A DNA stretch of 64,000 bases from contig NZ_JADGMV010000002.1 of NCBI RefSeq assembly GCF_015234355.1, positions 62,001 through 126,000 on the forward strand, read 5' to 3'. A program made the position numbers and the translations under genes. The stretch is from Psychrobacter sp. NG25. GTDB lineage: Bacteria; Pseudomonadota; Gammaproteobacteria; Pseudomonadales; Moraxellaceae. The notes beneath the pieces were generated by a model. That model had not been told where the DNA came from and ran no database searches. It was given only the letters and a program-made list of their open reading frames with translations. Below are positions 28,470 through 37,140 of the stretch, piece by piece (position 1 is the stretch's first letter; each line of letters starts with the position of its first letter).

Positions 28470-28734
28470 GGGTCTGTTGAATATTCAAATATTAGGGCTG
28501 CTGATCGCTAAAATTGCACCAAACTAGGCGCAAACCGACGATAATGTCGAGACCTTAGCTAGATTTGCAACAACGTTTGGGGTGATTTTAGCCTCAGCCC
28601 TTCGGGGCAGTACTCTTTTTTGCCAATATATGGCGAAATTGTTTCACCTAGAATGACTAGGCATCAAAAATTTCACTGCATATTGTCTAAAAAATAGTCA
28701 CTGCCAGCACCACATTTGAATGTCCAATAGACCC
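28470..28734. mobile_element. MITE-like non-coding element with TA target duplication
   Basis: 265 bp bounded by terminal inverted repeats. The left end GGGTCTGTTGAATATTCAAA and the complement of the right end GGGTCTATTGGACATTCAAA agree at 17 of 20 positions. TA dinucleotides flank both sides (28468-28469, 28735-28736). No transposase frame is present. Ends and TA target fit a non-autonomous derivative of an IS5/IS427- or IS630-type element; the parent IS is not in the window. It ends 26 bp from the zntA stop codon. Confidence 0.7.
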
Positions 28735-28760
28735 TAGTTGTTTTTCGAGCAAGTTACCAA

Positions 28761-30932
28761 TCATCTAGCCCCTTTAAAGCGCAGTAAGCGTAATGCATTT
28801 AACGTGACCAATACGGTCGCGCCAGTATCAGCCAATACAGCGATCCATAGCCCAGTAATACCCAGTACAGTAGTGATTAGAAATATGGACTTTAGACCAA
28901 GCGCAAACATCACATTTTGATGAATATTGGACATGGTGGCACGTGACAGGGCAATGAGATGAGCGACGTCTGTGACGCGACTTTTTAATAATGCGATATC
29001 AGCTGTCTCGATGGCGACATCGGTACCGCCGCCCATGGCGATACCAACATCTGCGGTGGCTAGCGCTGGTGCATCGTTGATACCATCACCAATCATTGCG
29101 ACTTTATGACTATTTTTCATCTCATTCAACAAGCGCAGCTTGTCTTCGGGTAACAGCTCAGCTTCCCATTCTATCTCTAAATGGCTAGCAAGCGCCTGAG
29201 CGGTCAGACGGTTGTCACCTGTGAGCATCACAGAGCGCACACCCATCGCTTTGAGCTGCGCCACGCCTGCCTGAGCATCATCTCGCAACTCGTCTCGTAG
29301 CGCGACCAACCCAAGCACTTCACGGCTTTGCTCATCGAACAGAACGGAGACCGTCTTACCCTCGTTTTGTAGTGCTTCAATTTGTGCATTTTGTTCGAGT
29401 GATATCGACGTTTCATTGGCTGCGTAGACGGGTGAGCCGATGGCTAACGGACGCCCAGCTATCGTCGCATGTACTGCTTTGCCAGCAGTGGCATAAGCAT
29501 TGGAAGCTACTGGTATAGAAATATTAGTAGCTTTGGCATGATCAATGATCGCTTTTGCCAGTGGATGACTAGAGGCAGACTCGACACTGGCAAACAGCGC
29601 CAACACCTCATTTTGACTTTCAGATTCTATATGCTCTTGTACTATGTGCCCCTGTGCAAAGGCAATAACGTCGGTGACGCGAGGCTTGCCTTCAGTTAAC
29701 GTACCCGTCTTATCAAAAGCCACGACATTCACGCGACCAATAGTTTCTAAAGCACTACCGCCTTCGATGAGTAAGCCGCGACGGGTACCGACAGCCAACC
29801 CTGATGCGATGGCGGCCGGAGTGGATAGGACGAGTGCGCAAGGACAGGCAATTAGCAACAGTGCAAAACCCCGATATAACCAAGTCGCCCATTCTCCTCC
29901 CATCGCTAGCGGCGGTATGATAATAACCAGTGCGGCAATAGCCATCACTGCTGGGGTGTAGTAACGACTGAATTTTTCAATAAAGCGGGCAGTAGGGGCT
30001 TTAGAGGCTTGCGCTTGCTCTACCAGAGTAATAATGCGCGCAATGGTGTTGTCGGCCGCGGTCTTTTCTACGCGGACTTGTAGCGCTCCTTCCATATTGA
30101 TGGATCCTGCAAATACTGCATCGCCCATGGCTTTAGCAACGGGTATGGATTCGCCAGTGATGGGCGAATCATCAAGACTAGAGTTACCTTGAACAATGAC
30201 ACCATCAGCAGACACCTTATCACCTGGGCGTACCAGTACCAAATCATTGACCTGCAATGAGACTGCAGGAACGTCACGCTGTCCGCCTTGTGCATCAAGC
30301 AAAATCGCAGTCTTTGGAACCAATGATGCCAATGCTCTGATACCAGCACGTGCACGATCAGCCGCCACGCTCTCTAGTAATTCACCGACTGAAAACAAGA
30401 AGACAACTGCCGCAGCTTCTTCGGCTTCACCAATGATAAGCGCACCAATTGCCGCGATAGACATCAGCATTTCAATAGAAAACGGGGTGCCTGTCATTGC
30501 CAAGGTTATAGATTTTCGGGCAAAGGGAAAAACGCCCACAATGACGGCAATAGCAAATGCCCACTTTCCATAATCAGGAAAAATTAGTGCTAACGCGTAG
30601 GCGAAGCTCATCAGGATACCGAGACCAACCACTTGCTTGCCTTTTCGGGTTTGCCACCAACGCTGTTGCTGCGTATCTAATGGATTGTCATCAATACCGT
30701 CTGCTGCGATTGCTTGATCAGTAGTGGCAGATATACCAAAACCAAGGCGCTTGATTGTTTTTTCGACATCACTGAACTGAGTCTCTGAACCAGAGACCAA
30801 TGTTAGCTCTAACTTTTCAGTCGCAAAATTAAGTTGTATGTCAGAGACACCGGGCATACGTGCTAATGCAGTTTCGATCTTTCTGACGCAACTGGCACAG
30901 TCCATACCTTCAATACGATATTGCATAATCAT
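28761..30932 (-). CDS. zntA: Zn/Cd/Pb-translocating P1B-type ATPase
   Basis: 723 aa. N-terminal heavy-metal domain with GMDCASC at residues 9-15, eight predicted membrane helices, and the CPC ion channel motif (ACPCALVLSTP near 362). It has the phosphorylation site DKTGTLTEG near 406, an HP locus (SSHPLA) and the hinge GDGINDAPAL near 617. The HMA type, divergent cadR and absence of Cu(I)-specific sequence point to Zn/Cd/Pb efflux. ATG 30932 or 30926 could start it; AGGAC is better spaced for the second. The promoter is a MerR-type 19-bp-spacer element. Confidence 0.93.
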   Translation of the reverse strand: MIMQYRIEGMDCASCVRKIETALARMPGVSDIQLNFATEKLELTLVSGSETQFSDVEKTIKRLGFGISATTDQAIAADGIDDNPLDTQQQRWWQTRKGKQVVGLGILMSFAYALALIFPDYGKWAFAIAVIVGVFPFARKSITLAMTGTPFSIEMLMSIAAIGALIIGEAEEAAAVVFLFSVGELLESVAADRARAGIRALASLVPKTAILLDAQGGQRDVPAVSLQVNDLVLVRPGDKVSADGVIVQGNSSLDDSPITGESIPVAKAMGDAVFAGSINMEGALQVRVEKTAADNTIARIITLVEQAQASKAPTARFIEKFSRYYTPAVMAIAALVIIIPPLAMGGEWATWLYRGFALLLIACPCALVLSTPAAIASGLAVGTRRGLLIEGGSALETIGRVNVVAFDKTGTLTEGKPRVTDVIAFAQGHIVQEHIESESQNEVLALFASVESASSHPLAKAIIDHAKATNISIPVASNAYATAGKAVHATIAGRPLAIGSPVYAANETSISLEQNAQIEALQNEGKTVSVLFDEQSREVLGLVALRDELRDDAQAGVAQLKAMGVRSVMLTGDNRLTAQALASHLEIEWEAELLPEDKLRLLNEMKNSHKVAMIGDGINDAPALATADVGIAMGGGTDVAIETADIALLKSRVTDVAHLIALSRATMSNIHQNVMFALGLKSIFLITTVLGITGLWIAVLADTGATVLVTLNALRLLRFKGAR

Positions 30933-30965
30933 TCGTCCTACTATAAGCGTTCTTTTGATAACGCT

Positions 30966-30996
30966 ATTGTGAACCCTCTAGTGGCTTCAGAGTCAA
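30966..30996 (-). promoter_or_regulatory. MerR-type promoter/operator of zntA
   Basis: On the minus strand TTGACT (30991-30996) and CACAAT (30966-30971) are separated by 19 bp. The spacer carries the imperfect palindrome ACCCTCTAGTGGCTTCAGAGT (plus strand, 30973-30993), very close to known cadR/zntR operators. The long spacer is the hallmark of MerR-family activation by promoter distortion. Confidence 0.8.
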
Positions 30997-31092
30997 GGCC
31001 GTATTTAGGTAACTGTACAAACTTGATTTTCTCAGCACTAAACCTTATAGTTACTTTAATGTTTTCAATTTTGAAATGACTTTGAGAGAACG

Positions 31093-31506
31093 ATGCTAAT
31101 AAAAATTGGAGAGCTCGCTAAGTGCACTGGTGCCACCGTGGAGACCATTCGCTATTACGAAAAAGAAAAGCTATTACCAGAACCTTCCCGTAGTGAAGGG
31201 AATTATCGCTTATATCGTGAAAGCCATATTGAACGTCTACAGTTTATCCTACACTGTCGCACACTTGATATGACGCTAGATGAAGTACGAACCTTACTAC
31301 AGTATTGGGAAGAACCTAACAGAGACTGCGGCGATGTTGATACCTTACTGGATGAACATATTCATGCGGTAGAAGTACGTATAGAGGAATTAAAGCAGTT
31401 AAAGCAGCATCTAAACGTCCTGCGGCAGAAATGCGTCAGTAGGGCGCCAGCGAAGTCATGTGGCATATTAAATGCGCTTGCCGACAACTCCTGTCATAAA
31501 GAATAG
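31093..31506 (+). CDS. cadR: Cd(II)/Pb(II)-responsive MerR-family regulator
   Basis: 137 aa. N-terminal MerR HTH (IGELAKCTGATVETIRYYEKE), a dimerisation helix, and the CadR metal-site hallmark DCGDVDTLLDEHI near residues 76-88. A Cys/His-rich tail (SCGILNALADNSCHKE) completes it. It is divergent from zntA across a 160-bp region holding the operator. GAGAGA precedes the ATG. Confidence 0.93.
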   Translation: MLIKIGELAKCTGATVETIRYYEKEKLLPEPSRSEGNYRLYRESHIERLQFILHCRTLDMTLDEVRTLLQYWEEPNRDCGDVDTLLDEHIHAVEVRIEELKQLKQHLNVLRQKCVSRAPAKSCGILNALADNSCHKE

Positions 31507-31756
31507 TATGGATAATAGTTGTTAATATCAGCGACATTGCCCAATAACGATATGGATTTATATAGGCAGGAGATTGATTGTTACGCTGTTTAATGCTGTC
31601 AGAGCATACTTGATTGGTTAGAGGAAGTATGGGAGTAGGTATTCAGTCAATATAGCCGTTTCCACAGTCTATTTTGAGTAGTCTGTTAATAGGATAATGC
31701 ATTCAAATGACTAGTTCTGTTGGGGTATATCTTATAGACCTAACAAAGGTAATTAT

Positions 31757-32200
31757 ATGATGAAAATCAATGAACATATGACTGCGACTCAACTAAAAAA
31801 TATAATCAATGAAAGAAAACATTTGAATTTGATAAGACCAAAGGTGCTTTTAAGGAAATTTGAAGAATACGTAAAAGATATCACTCCACCTAGGACTTTT
31901 GAAGAAGCCTGCTTTACATTCCATACAAATGGTACTGTTTTTTATGCGACAGGCAGATCAGTATTTTCTTCAATGTACCAAGCTGTATTTTTAAATAAAA
32001 ATTTTATTATAGGTGTGAGTATAAGATGCTGTCACCCACACTCTGTCACATTAGACTTCAAGGAAAATAGTAATAAACCAATTGAGCAAGATAAAAAGGA
32101 AGTCGTTAACCAGCTGTTTGATATTATAGAAAACGCAGATATTTTTTTACTTGAGGATATGACTAGAGATAACACAACTATTGAATTTGTATTTAAATAA
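31757..32200 (+). CDS. Hypothetical protein, AT-rich
   Basis: 147 aa, low GC compared with neighbours, soluble, no signal peptide. Mixed alpha/beta composition, with a central FHTNGTVFYATGRSVFSSMY segment and an acidic end. No family recognised. It sits 740 bp before a two-partner secretion locus, so an orphan immunity role is possible but unsupported by any motif. ATG at 31757 or 31760. Confidence 0.55.
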   Translation: MMKINEHMTATQLKNIINERKHLNLIRPKVLLRKFEEYVKDITPPRTFEEACFTFHTNGTVFYATGRSVFSSMYQAVFLNKNFIIGVSIRCCHPHSVTLDFKENSNKPIEQDKKEVVNQLFDIIENADIFLLEDMTRDNTTIEFVFK

Positions 32201-32943
32201 TAGCTAACGATCTCAAATACATTAAAAACTCATTCACCATAACATCCATTGTGGAGATACGTTCGATGCCTGTAGAGCGCACCGAACACGAATAGAATAT
32301 GTATGGTAGTTACACTATAACTATTTCAGTGAGTCAAACCATTGATACCATTACCCTACAGCCAAAGGTTCAAGTTTTCAAATCTCAAAACCTTAAGTAC
32401 TTTATTCAACAGATGAAGAAACCAGTTGTCTAGATAGTTTCTGATTGGCTAACTGATATTTTTCGAACCGTGGCAGGATTTTTTAATTCATAATATTTTT
32501 ATCAGCTTATAAACTCCCACCAAAAAACATCGAATACTCCTATCATAGATTTCTTATCACATTGACCAATAACACTAAATTTCGTAAAAAATAATTAAAC
32601 AATCAATCACTTAAAGCCGCTTACAAAGCCAAAAACCGTTGAATATCGGCTAAAAATAGTAGACTTAAGTAATAACATAGTTGTGATATAATGAATACAT
32701 AATGATACTTATAAAAACAATTATTTAACATTGAGACGTTTCGATAGATTTTTTACTCAACCTTTAAATACTCTAACGCCTCGTTCAGCCAAGAATCAGC
32801 ATCACGCTTTACTCAGACCTGCCTGTTTTTAGAAAGCATATCCTATACATCAATAATAGAAATAGTCGACATAAAATCCCTCAATCTCAGAATGTTGCTC
32901 TGGTTATCCCTCTTTACTATTAATCATAAACGAGTGCTAGAAA
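32201..32943. promoter_or_regulatory. Long AT-rich leader before tpsA
   Basis: 743 bp without a convincing gene. A TATAAT box at 32687-32692 preceded by TG (extended -10) and a weak TTAAGT-like -35 could be the tpsA promoter, leaving a 5' leader of about 240 nt. I see no other repeat or coding remnant that I could name. Confidence 0.35.
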
Positions 32944-35900
32944 ATGAATAAAGTCTATAAAGTGATATGGAATTCGCGCCTCAGCTGTTGGCAAGCGGTT
33001 TCTGAATTGGCCAAAGGTCATAGTTCTAGCTCTCAAACGAATAGTGTAAAGAGTCGTTCAACTTTAGCCTATGTTGTTTCTGCTGCACTATTATTTAGTG
33101 TGGCGATACTGCCTCTGTCCGTCCAAGCAGCCATCCAAAACAACGCCTTACCCACAGGGGCTCAAGTAAATTCTGGCTCGGCCAGTTTTACCCAAACCAA
33201 CGACACACTCAACATCAATCAAAACAGTCAAACCCTCAGCAGTAACTGGAATACCTTTAACATTGGTCAAGACGCCACCGTCAACTTTAACCAACCCAAT
33301 CAATCCTCCGTTGCCATCAACCATGTATTGGATAGCAATGCCTCCCAAATCATGGGACGATTGAATGCCAATGGTCAAGTGTTCTTACTCAATCCCAATG
33401 GCGTGGTGTTCTCTAAAACTGCCCAAGTAAACGTAGGAGGTATCGTCGCCTCAACCCTACAGCTCAGTGACAGTGATATCCAAACCGGCAAGTACCTATT
33501 AAAAGGCGATGCCAGTAGCAATGCAAGCATTGAGAACCATGGATCTATCAACACCTTATCGGGCGGCACCGTGGCACTCATTGCCCCAACTGTGATCAAC
33601 ACCGGCTCTATTAAAACCCCTAACGGCACCACCCACTTAACCGCTGCAAGCCAAGTCACCTTAGCATTGCAAGATGGCAGCTTGACCCAGTATCAAGTGG
33701 ATGAAGGCGTACTACAAGGCTTGGTCGACAATGGTGGCGCGATCGTGGCAAATAATGGTGCTGTGTACTTGAGTGCCAAAGCCAAAGACAGCTTAAGTAA
33801 AGCCGTTGTCAATCATAGCGGTATCATTGAAGCCAACCGATTGGTACAAAATGCCAAAGGTGAAATTATTTTATTAGGGGATATGCAACAAGGAGAGGTG
33901 GTGGTTAGTGGCACGCTAACCGCAGAGGGTAAAAACGGTCAAGACGGTGGGTTTATAGAAACCAGTGCGGCACGCGTCAAGATTGAGCAAGGCACTAAAG
34001 TATCGACCTTATCTGACACGGCACAGACAGGCACTTGGCTCATTGACCCGACTGACTTTACGATCAGCGCAGGTAATACATCACAAACAACCAGTGGTAT
34101 GGGTGCAAGCACGCTACAAAACAATTTAAGCAATAACAATGTGACGCTACAAACCGTTAGTAACGGTGCTGATGAAGGCAACATTAATGTCGACGCGGCC
34201 GTTAATTGGAGTGCTGCGACTGCACTGACACTAGATGCTCATAATGATATCAATATTAATGCAGATGTAACGGCAACCAATGATAACGGTAAGCTAAACC
34301 TGATATATGGACAAAATACGGCAAACACCAATGCTGACTACCATCTAAACAACTCGGCAAAAATCAACTTAAAGGCTGGGCAGAATTTTAGTACCAAAAA
34401 AGGATCGAACGCGGCTAAAACCTATCAGGTTATCACCAGCTTAGGCAGTGCAGGGTCAACCACAGGGACAGATTTGCAAGGTATCGATGGCAATTTGTCA
34501 GGTAACTATGTACTGGGGTCAGACATAGATGCTACTGCCACTGCTGGATGGAATAGTGGTGAGGGCTTTAATCCCATTGGTTATTATGATACCAATAAGA
34601 GTTTTCTTGATCTGGACCAAGAAACGTTCAACGGTAAGTTTGACGGCCTAGGTCATAGCATAAATAATTTAAAAATAGCATCTCTCTATCAAGGCATAGG
34701 CTTATTTGCGATAACCAGTGATACTGCATTAATTCAAAATATTGGATTAGGTAACATTGTTTATTCTGGTTATGCTACGACAGGAGGTTTGGTTGGACTT
34801 AATAGAGGCACAATCAACAATGCTCATGTAAGCAGCGGTACGGTCACTGGCAACAACTCTAAGTATGGTGGACTAGTCGGCTGGAACACCAACTCAGGAA
34901 AAATATCTAATTCATATGCAAATGCTACTGTAAAAGGATTGTATTCTAGCCATGACGATATGGGAGGGTTAGTTGGGTACAATGATGGACTCGTTGAATC
35001 CTCTTTCGCAACAGGAAGTGTTTCTGGTAATAATTATATCGGAGGTCTGGTCGGCGGGACGTCAGGTATTATTAGAAACTCCTATGCAACCGGTACAGTA
35101 AAGGGTACGAATTCGGTTGGAGGATTAGTAGGCTTTAATGGTGGGGCTGTTGATCAAAGCTACTCATCTGGAGAAGTTTCTGGTAATACGTTTATAGGTG
35201 GGTTAATTGGTAATAATGAGTATGGTACTGCGAAAAGTAGCTTTTGGAATACCGACACCTCTGGAATAAGTACCAGTGCAGGGGGCACCGCAAAAACAAC
35301 AGCCGAATTGAAACAGCTGTCTACATTTGAAGGATGGGATATTGATACGGCAGGTGCTACAGGAAAAGTTTGGCGTATTTATGAAGATCAGTCAGCACCA
35401 TTATTACGTCGATTTCTTAAACCAGTAGTGTCTGAAGTTAGCACTGATTTTTCTGATAAAGTTTACGATGGCCTTATTACCTCTGGAGCTTTGGTATCAC
35501 CAACTTTTTCTTATAAAACGATTAGCAAAAATGCAGGTGTGTATAGTCTCGTGGATGGCTCTATCATCGTTATGGGTGATCCAGCTGCAGACAATATGAC
35601 CCAATTTGGCAAAGATATCATATATAAAGCGGTATCAGGACCTTCATCTTTTACTGTCACTAAAAAATCTCTGGACATCACAGATATTAAAGCCACTAGT
35701 AAGGTTTATGATGGTACGACTATAGCAAATTTGGATAGCAGTTCAGCGATCCTTGTGGGCAAAATTAACGGTGATACTGTCACACTGCCAATAACAGTAT
35801 CAGGCAGTTTTTCAGACAAAAACGTTGGTATAGATAAAACAGTATCAGTATCAGCTACTGCTTTAAGTGGGGCTGATGCTGGAAACTATAGCTTAAGTCA

Positions 35901-37137
35901 GACTACTGGTTTGACAGCAAGTATTACTCCTAAAGGAGTAACTGTTTCAAATATCACCGCCAATGATAAAACCTATGACGGTAGTACTGCCGCTACCATC
36001 AACACCACTGGTGCCACATTGGCCGGCATCATTGCAGGCGACAACTTAAGCGCCACAGCCGCCAATGGCAGCTTTAGTGATAAAAATGCAGGGGCTGACA
36101 AAACCGTGAGCATCACAGGCATCAGTTTAGGTGGCAGCGACGCTGGTAACTACACACTGGCAAATAACACCGCCAGCAGCACCGCCAGCATCAGTAAAGC
36201 GGCGATCAGTGGCGTGTCTGGCATCACCGCCAATGATAAAACCTATGACGGTAGTACTGCCGCTACCATCAACACCACTGGTGCCACATTGGCCGGCATC
36301 ATTGCAGGCGACAACTTAAGCGCCACAGCCGCCAATGGCAGCTTTAGTGATAAAAATGCAGGGGCTGACAAAACCGTGAGCATCACAGGCATCAGTTTAG
36401 GTGGCAGCGACGCTGGTAACTACACACTGGCAAATAACACCGCCAGCAGCACCGCCAGCATCAGTAAAGCGGCCTCCACCGTGACCGCCAACAGCGGCAG
36501 CACCACCTATAATGGTCAGAGCCAAAGTGTGAATGGCTTTAGCGCCACCGGTCTGGTCAACGGTGAAACCGAATCCGTCTTAGATCAAGTGAGCGCAGGA
36601 GCAACTGGCACCAATGCTGGCAGCTACGTCAGCACCGCTAGCGGTTCAGACAACAACTACGATCTCACCTTTGTGAATGGCAGCTTGGACATCGCCAAAG
36701 CACAGATTAAACAAGTCAGTGGTATCACAGCAGACAACCGTATTTTCGACACCAGCACCAACGCCACTCTAAACACACAGTCTGCACAGTTCGACGGCAT
36801 ATTTGGTACAGATGAATTAACGGTGGGCTCTGCTACTGGACAATTTGAGAATTCGCTTGTCGGCGTTGATAAAACCGTCAATATCACAGGTATCAGCTTG
36901 AGCGGTGCCGCTGCCGCAAACTATGACCTACTCAATACCACAGCGACCACACGTGCAGATATCTATGCACCAACGCCCATCGCCTCTGCACAACCAACAG
37001 CGGCTTATCTGCAAGCCCTACCAACCAGACAAGTACAGGCACGACCTATCGCTGCTAACCTTACCATCGCAGCCATAGACGTCATCAATGGCGGTGTTAA
37101 TTTGACTGGCCTTACTACGCTAACTGGAGTGCGTTAA
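32944..37137 (+). CDS. Two-partner secretion exoprotein (TpsA, filamentous-hemagglutinin-like)
   Basis: 1397 aa. An ESPR-type extended signal peptide (MNKVYKVIWNSRLSCWQAVS) runs to SVQA at residue 62. The TPS secretion domain (about 63-330, with NIGQDATVNFNQPN and FLLNPNGVVFS) follows. GLUG-type repeats (GGLVGYNDGLVESSFATGSV and kin, about 615-760) come next, then tandem YDG/MBG-like repeats at about 915-1340 (KTYDGSTAATIN). No C-terminal toxin or pretoxin VENN motif is visible, so adhesin/biofilm function is likelier than contact inhibition. The TpsB gene follows after 3 bp. Confidence 0.93.
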   Translation: MNKVYKVIWNSRLSCWQAVSELAKGHSSSSQTNSVKSRSTLAYVVSAALLFSVAILPLSVQAAIQNNALPTGAQVNSGSASFTQTNDTLNINQNSQTLSSNWNTFNIGQDATVNFNQPNQSSVAINHVLDSNASQIMGRLNANGQVFLLNPNGVVFSKTAQVNVGGIVASTLQLSDSDIQTGKYLLKGDASSNASIENHGSINTLSGGTVALIAPTVINTGSIKTPNGTTHLTAASQVTLALQDGSLTQYQVDEGVLQGLVDNGGAIVANNGAVYLSAKAKDSLSKAVVNHSGIIEANRLVQNAKGEIILLGDMQQGEVVVSGTLTAEGKNGQDGGFIETSAARVKIEQGTKVSTLSDTAQTGTWLIDPTDFTISAGNTSQTTSGMGASTLQNNLSNNNVTLQTVSNGADEGNINVDAAVNWSAATALTLDAHNDININADVTATNDNGKLNLIYGQNTANTNADYHLNNSAKINLKAGQNFSTKKGSNAAKTYQVITSLGSAGSTTGTDLQGIDGNLSGNYVLGSDIDATATAGWNSGEGFNPIGYYDTNKSFLDLDQETFNGKFDGLGHSINNLKIASLYQGIGLFAITSDTALIQNIGLGNIVYSGYATTGGLVGLNRGTINNAHVSSGTVTGNNSKYGGLVGWNTNSGKISNSYANATVKGLYSSHDDMGGLVGYNDGLVESSFATGSVSGNNYIGGLVGGTSGIIRNSYATGTVKGTNSVGGLVGFNGGAVDQSYSSGEVSGNTFIGGLIGNNEYGTAKSSFWNTDTSGISTSAGGTAKTTAELKQLSTFEGWDIDTAGATGKVWRIYEDQSAPLLRRFLKPVVSEVSTDFSDKVYDGLITSGALVSPTFSYKTISKNAGVYSLVDGSIIVMGDPAADNMTQFGKDIIYKAVSGPSSFTVTKKSLDITDIKATSKVYDGTTIANLDSSSAILVGKINGDTVTLPITVSGSFSDKNVGIDKTVSVSATALSGADAGNYSLSQTTGLTASITPKGVTVSNITANDKTYDGSTAATINTTGATLAGIIAGDNLSATAANGSFSDKNAGADKTVSITGISLGGSDAGNYTLANNTASSTASISKAAISGVSGITANDKTYDGSTAATINTTGATLAGIIAGDNLSATAANGSFSDKNAGADKTVSITGISLGGSDAGNYTLANNTASSTASISKAASTVTANSGSTTYNGQSQSVNGFSATGLVNGETESVLDQVSAGATGTNAGSYVSTASGSDNNYDLTFVNGSLDIAKAQIKQVSGITADNRIFDTSTNATLNTQSAQFDGIFGTDELTVGSATGQFENSLVGVDKTVNITGISLSGAAAANYDLLNTTATTRADIYAPTPIASAQPTAAYLQALPTRQVQARPIAANLTIAAIDVINGGVNLTGLTTLTGVR
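35953..36473 (+). repeat. Perfect 251-bp direct repeat encoding YDG units of tpsA
   Basis: 35953-36203 and 36223-36473 are identical base for base by eye, with a 270-bp period, while flanking YDG repeats are diverged. This indicates a recent duplication or gene conversion and a potential site for length variation. Confidence 0.92.
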
Positions 37138-37140
37138 TCC

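Noticed and set aside
28470..28734. A small RNA gene or terminator cluster
   Set aside because: Terminal inverted repeats with flanking TA on both sides fit a transposable element better.
35953..36473. CRISPR array
   Set aside because: The repeats are 251 bp, in frame and inside a protein gene; there are no spacers.
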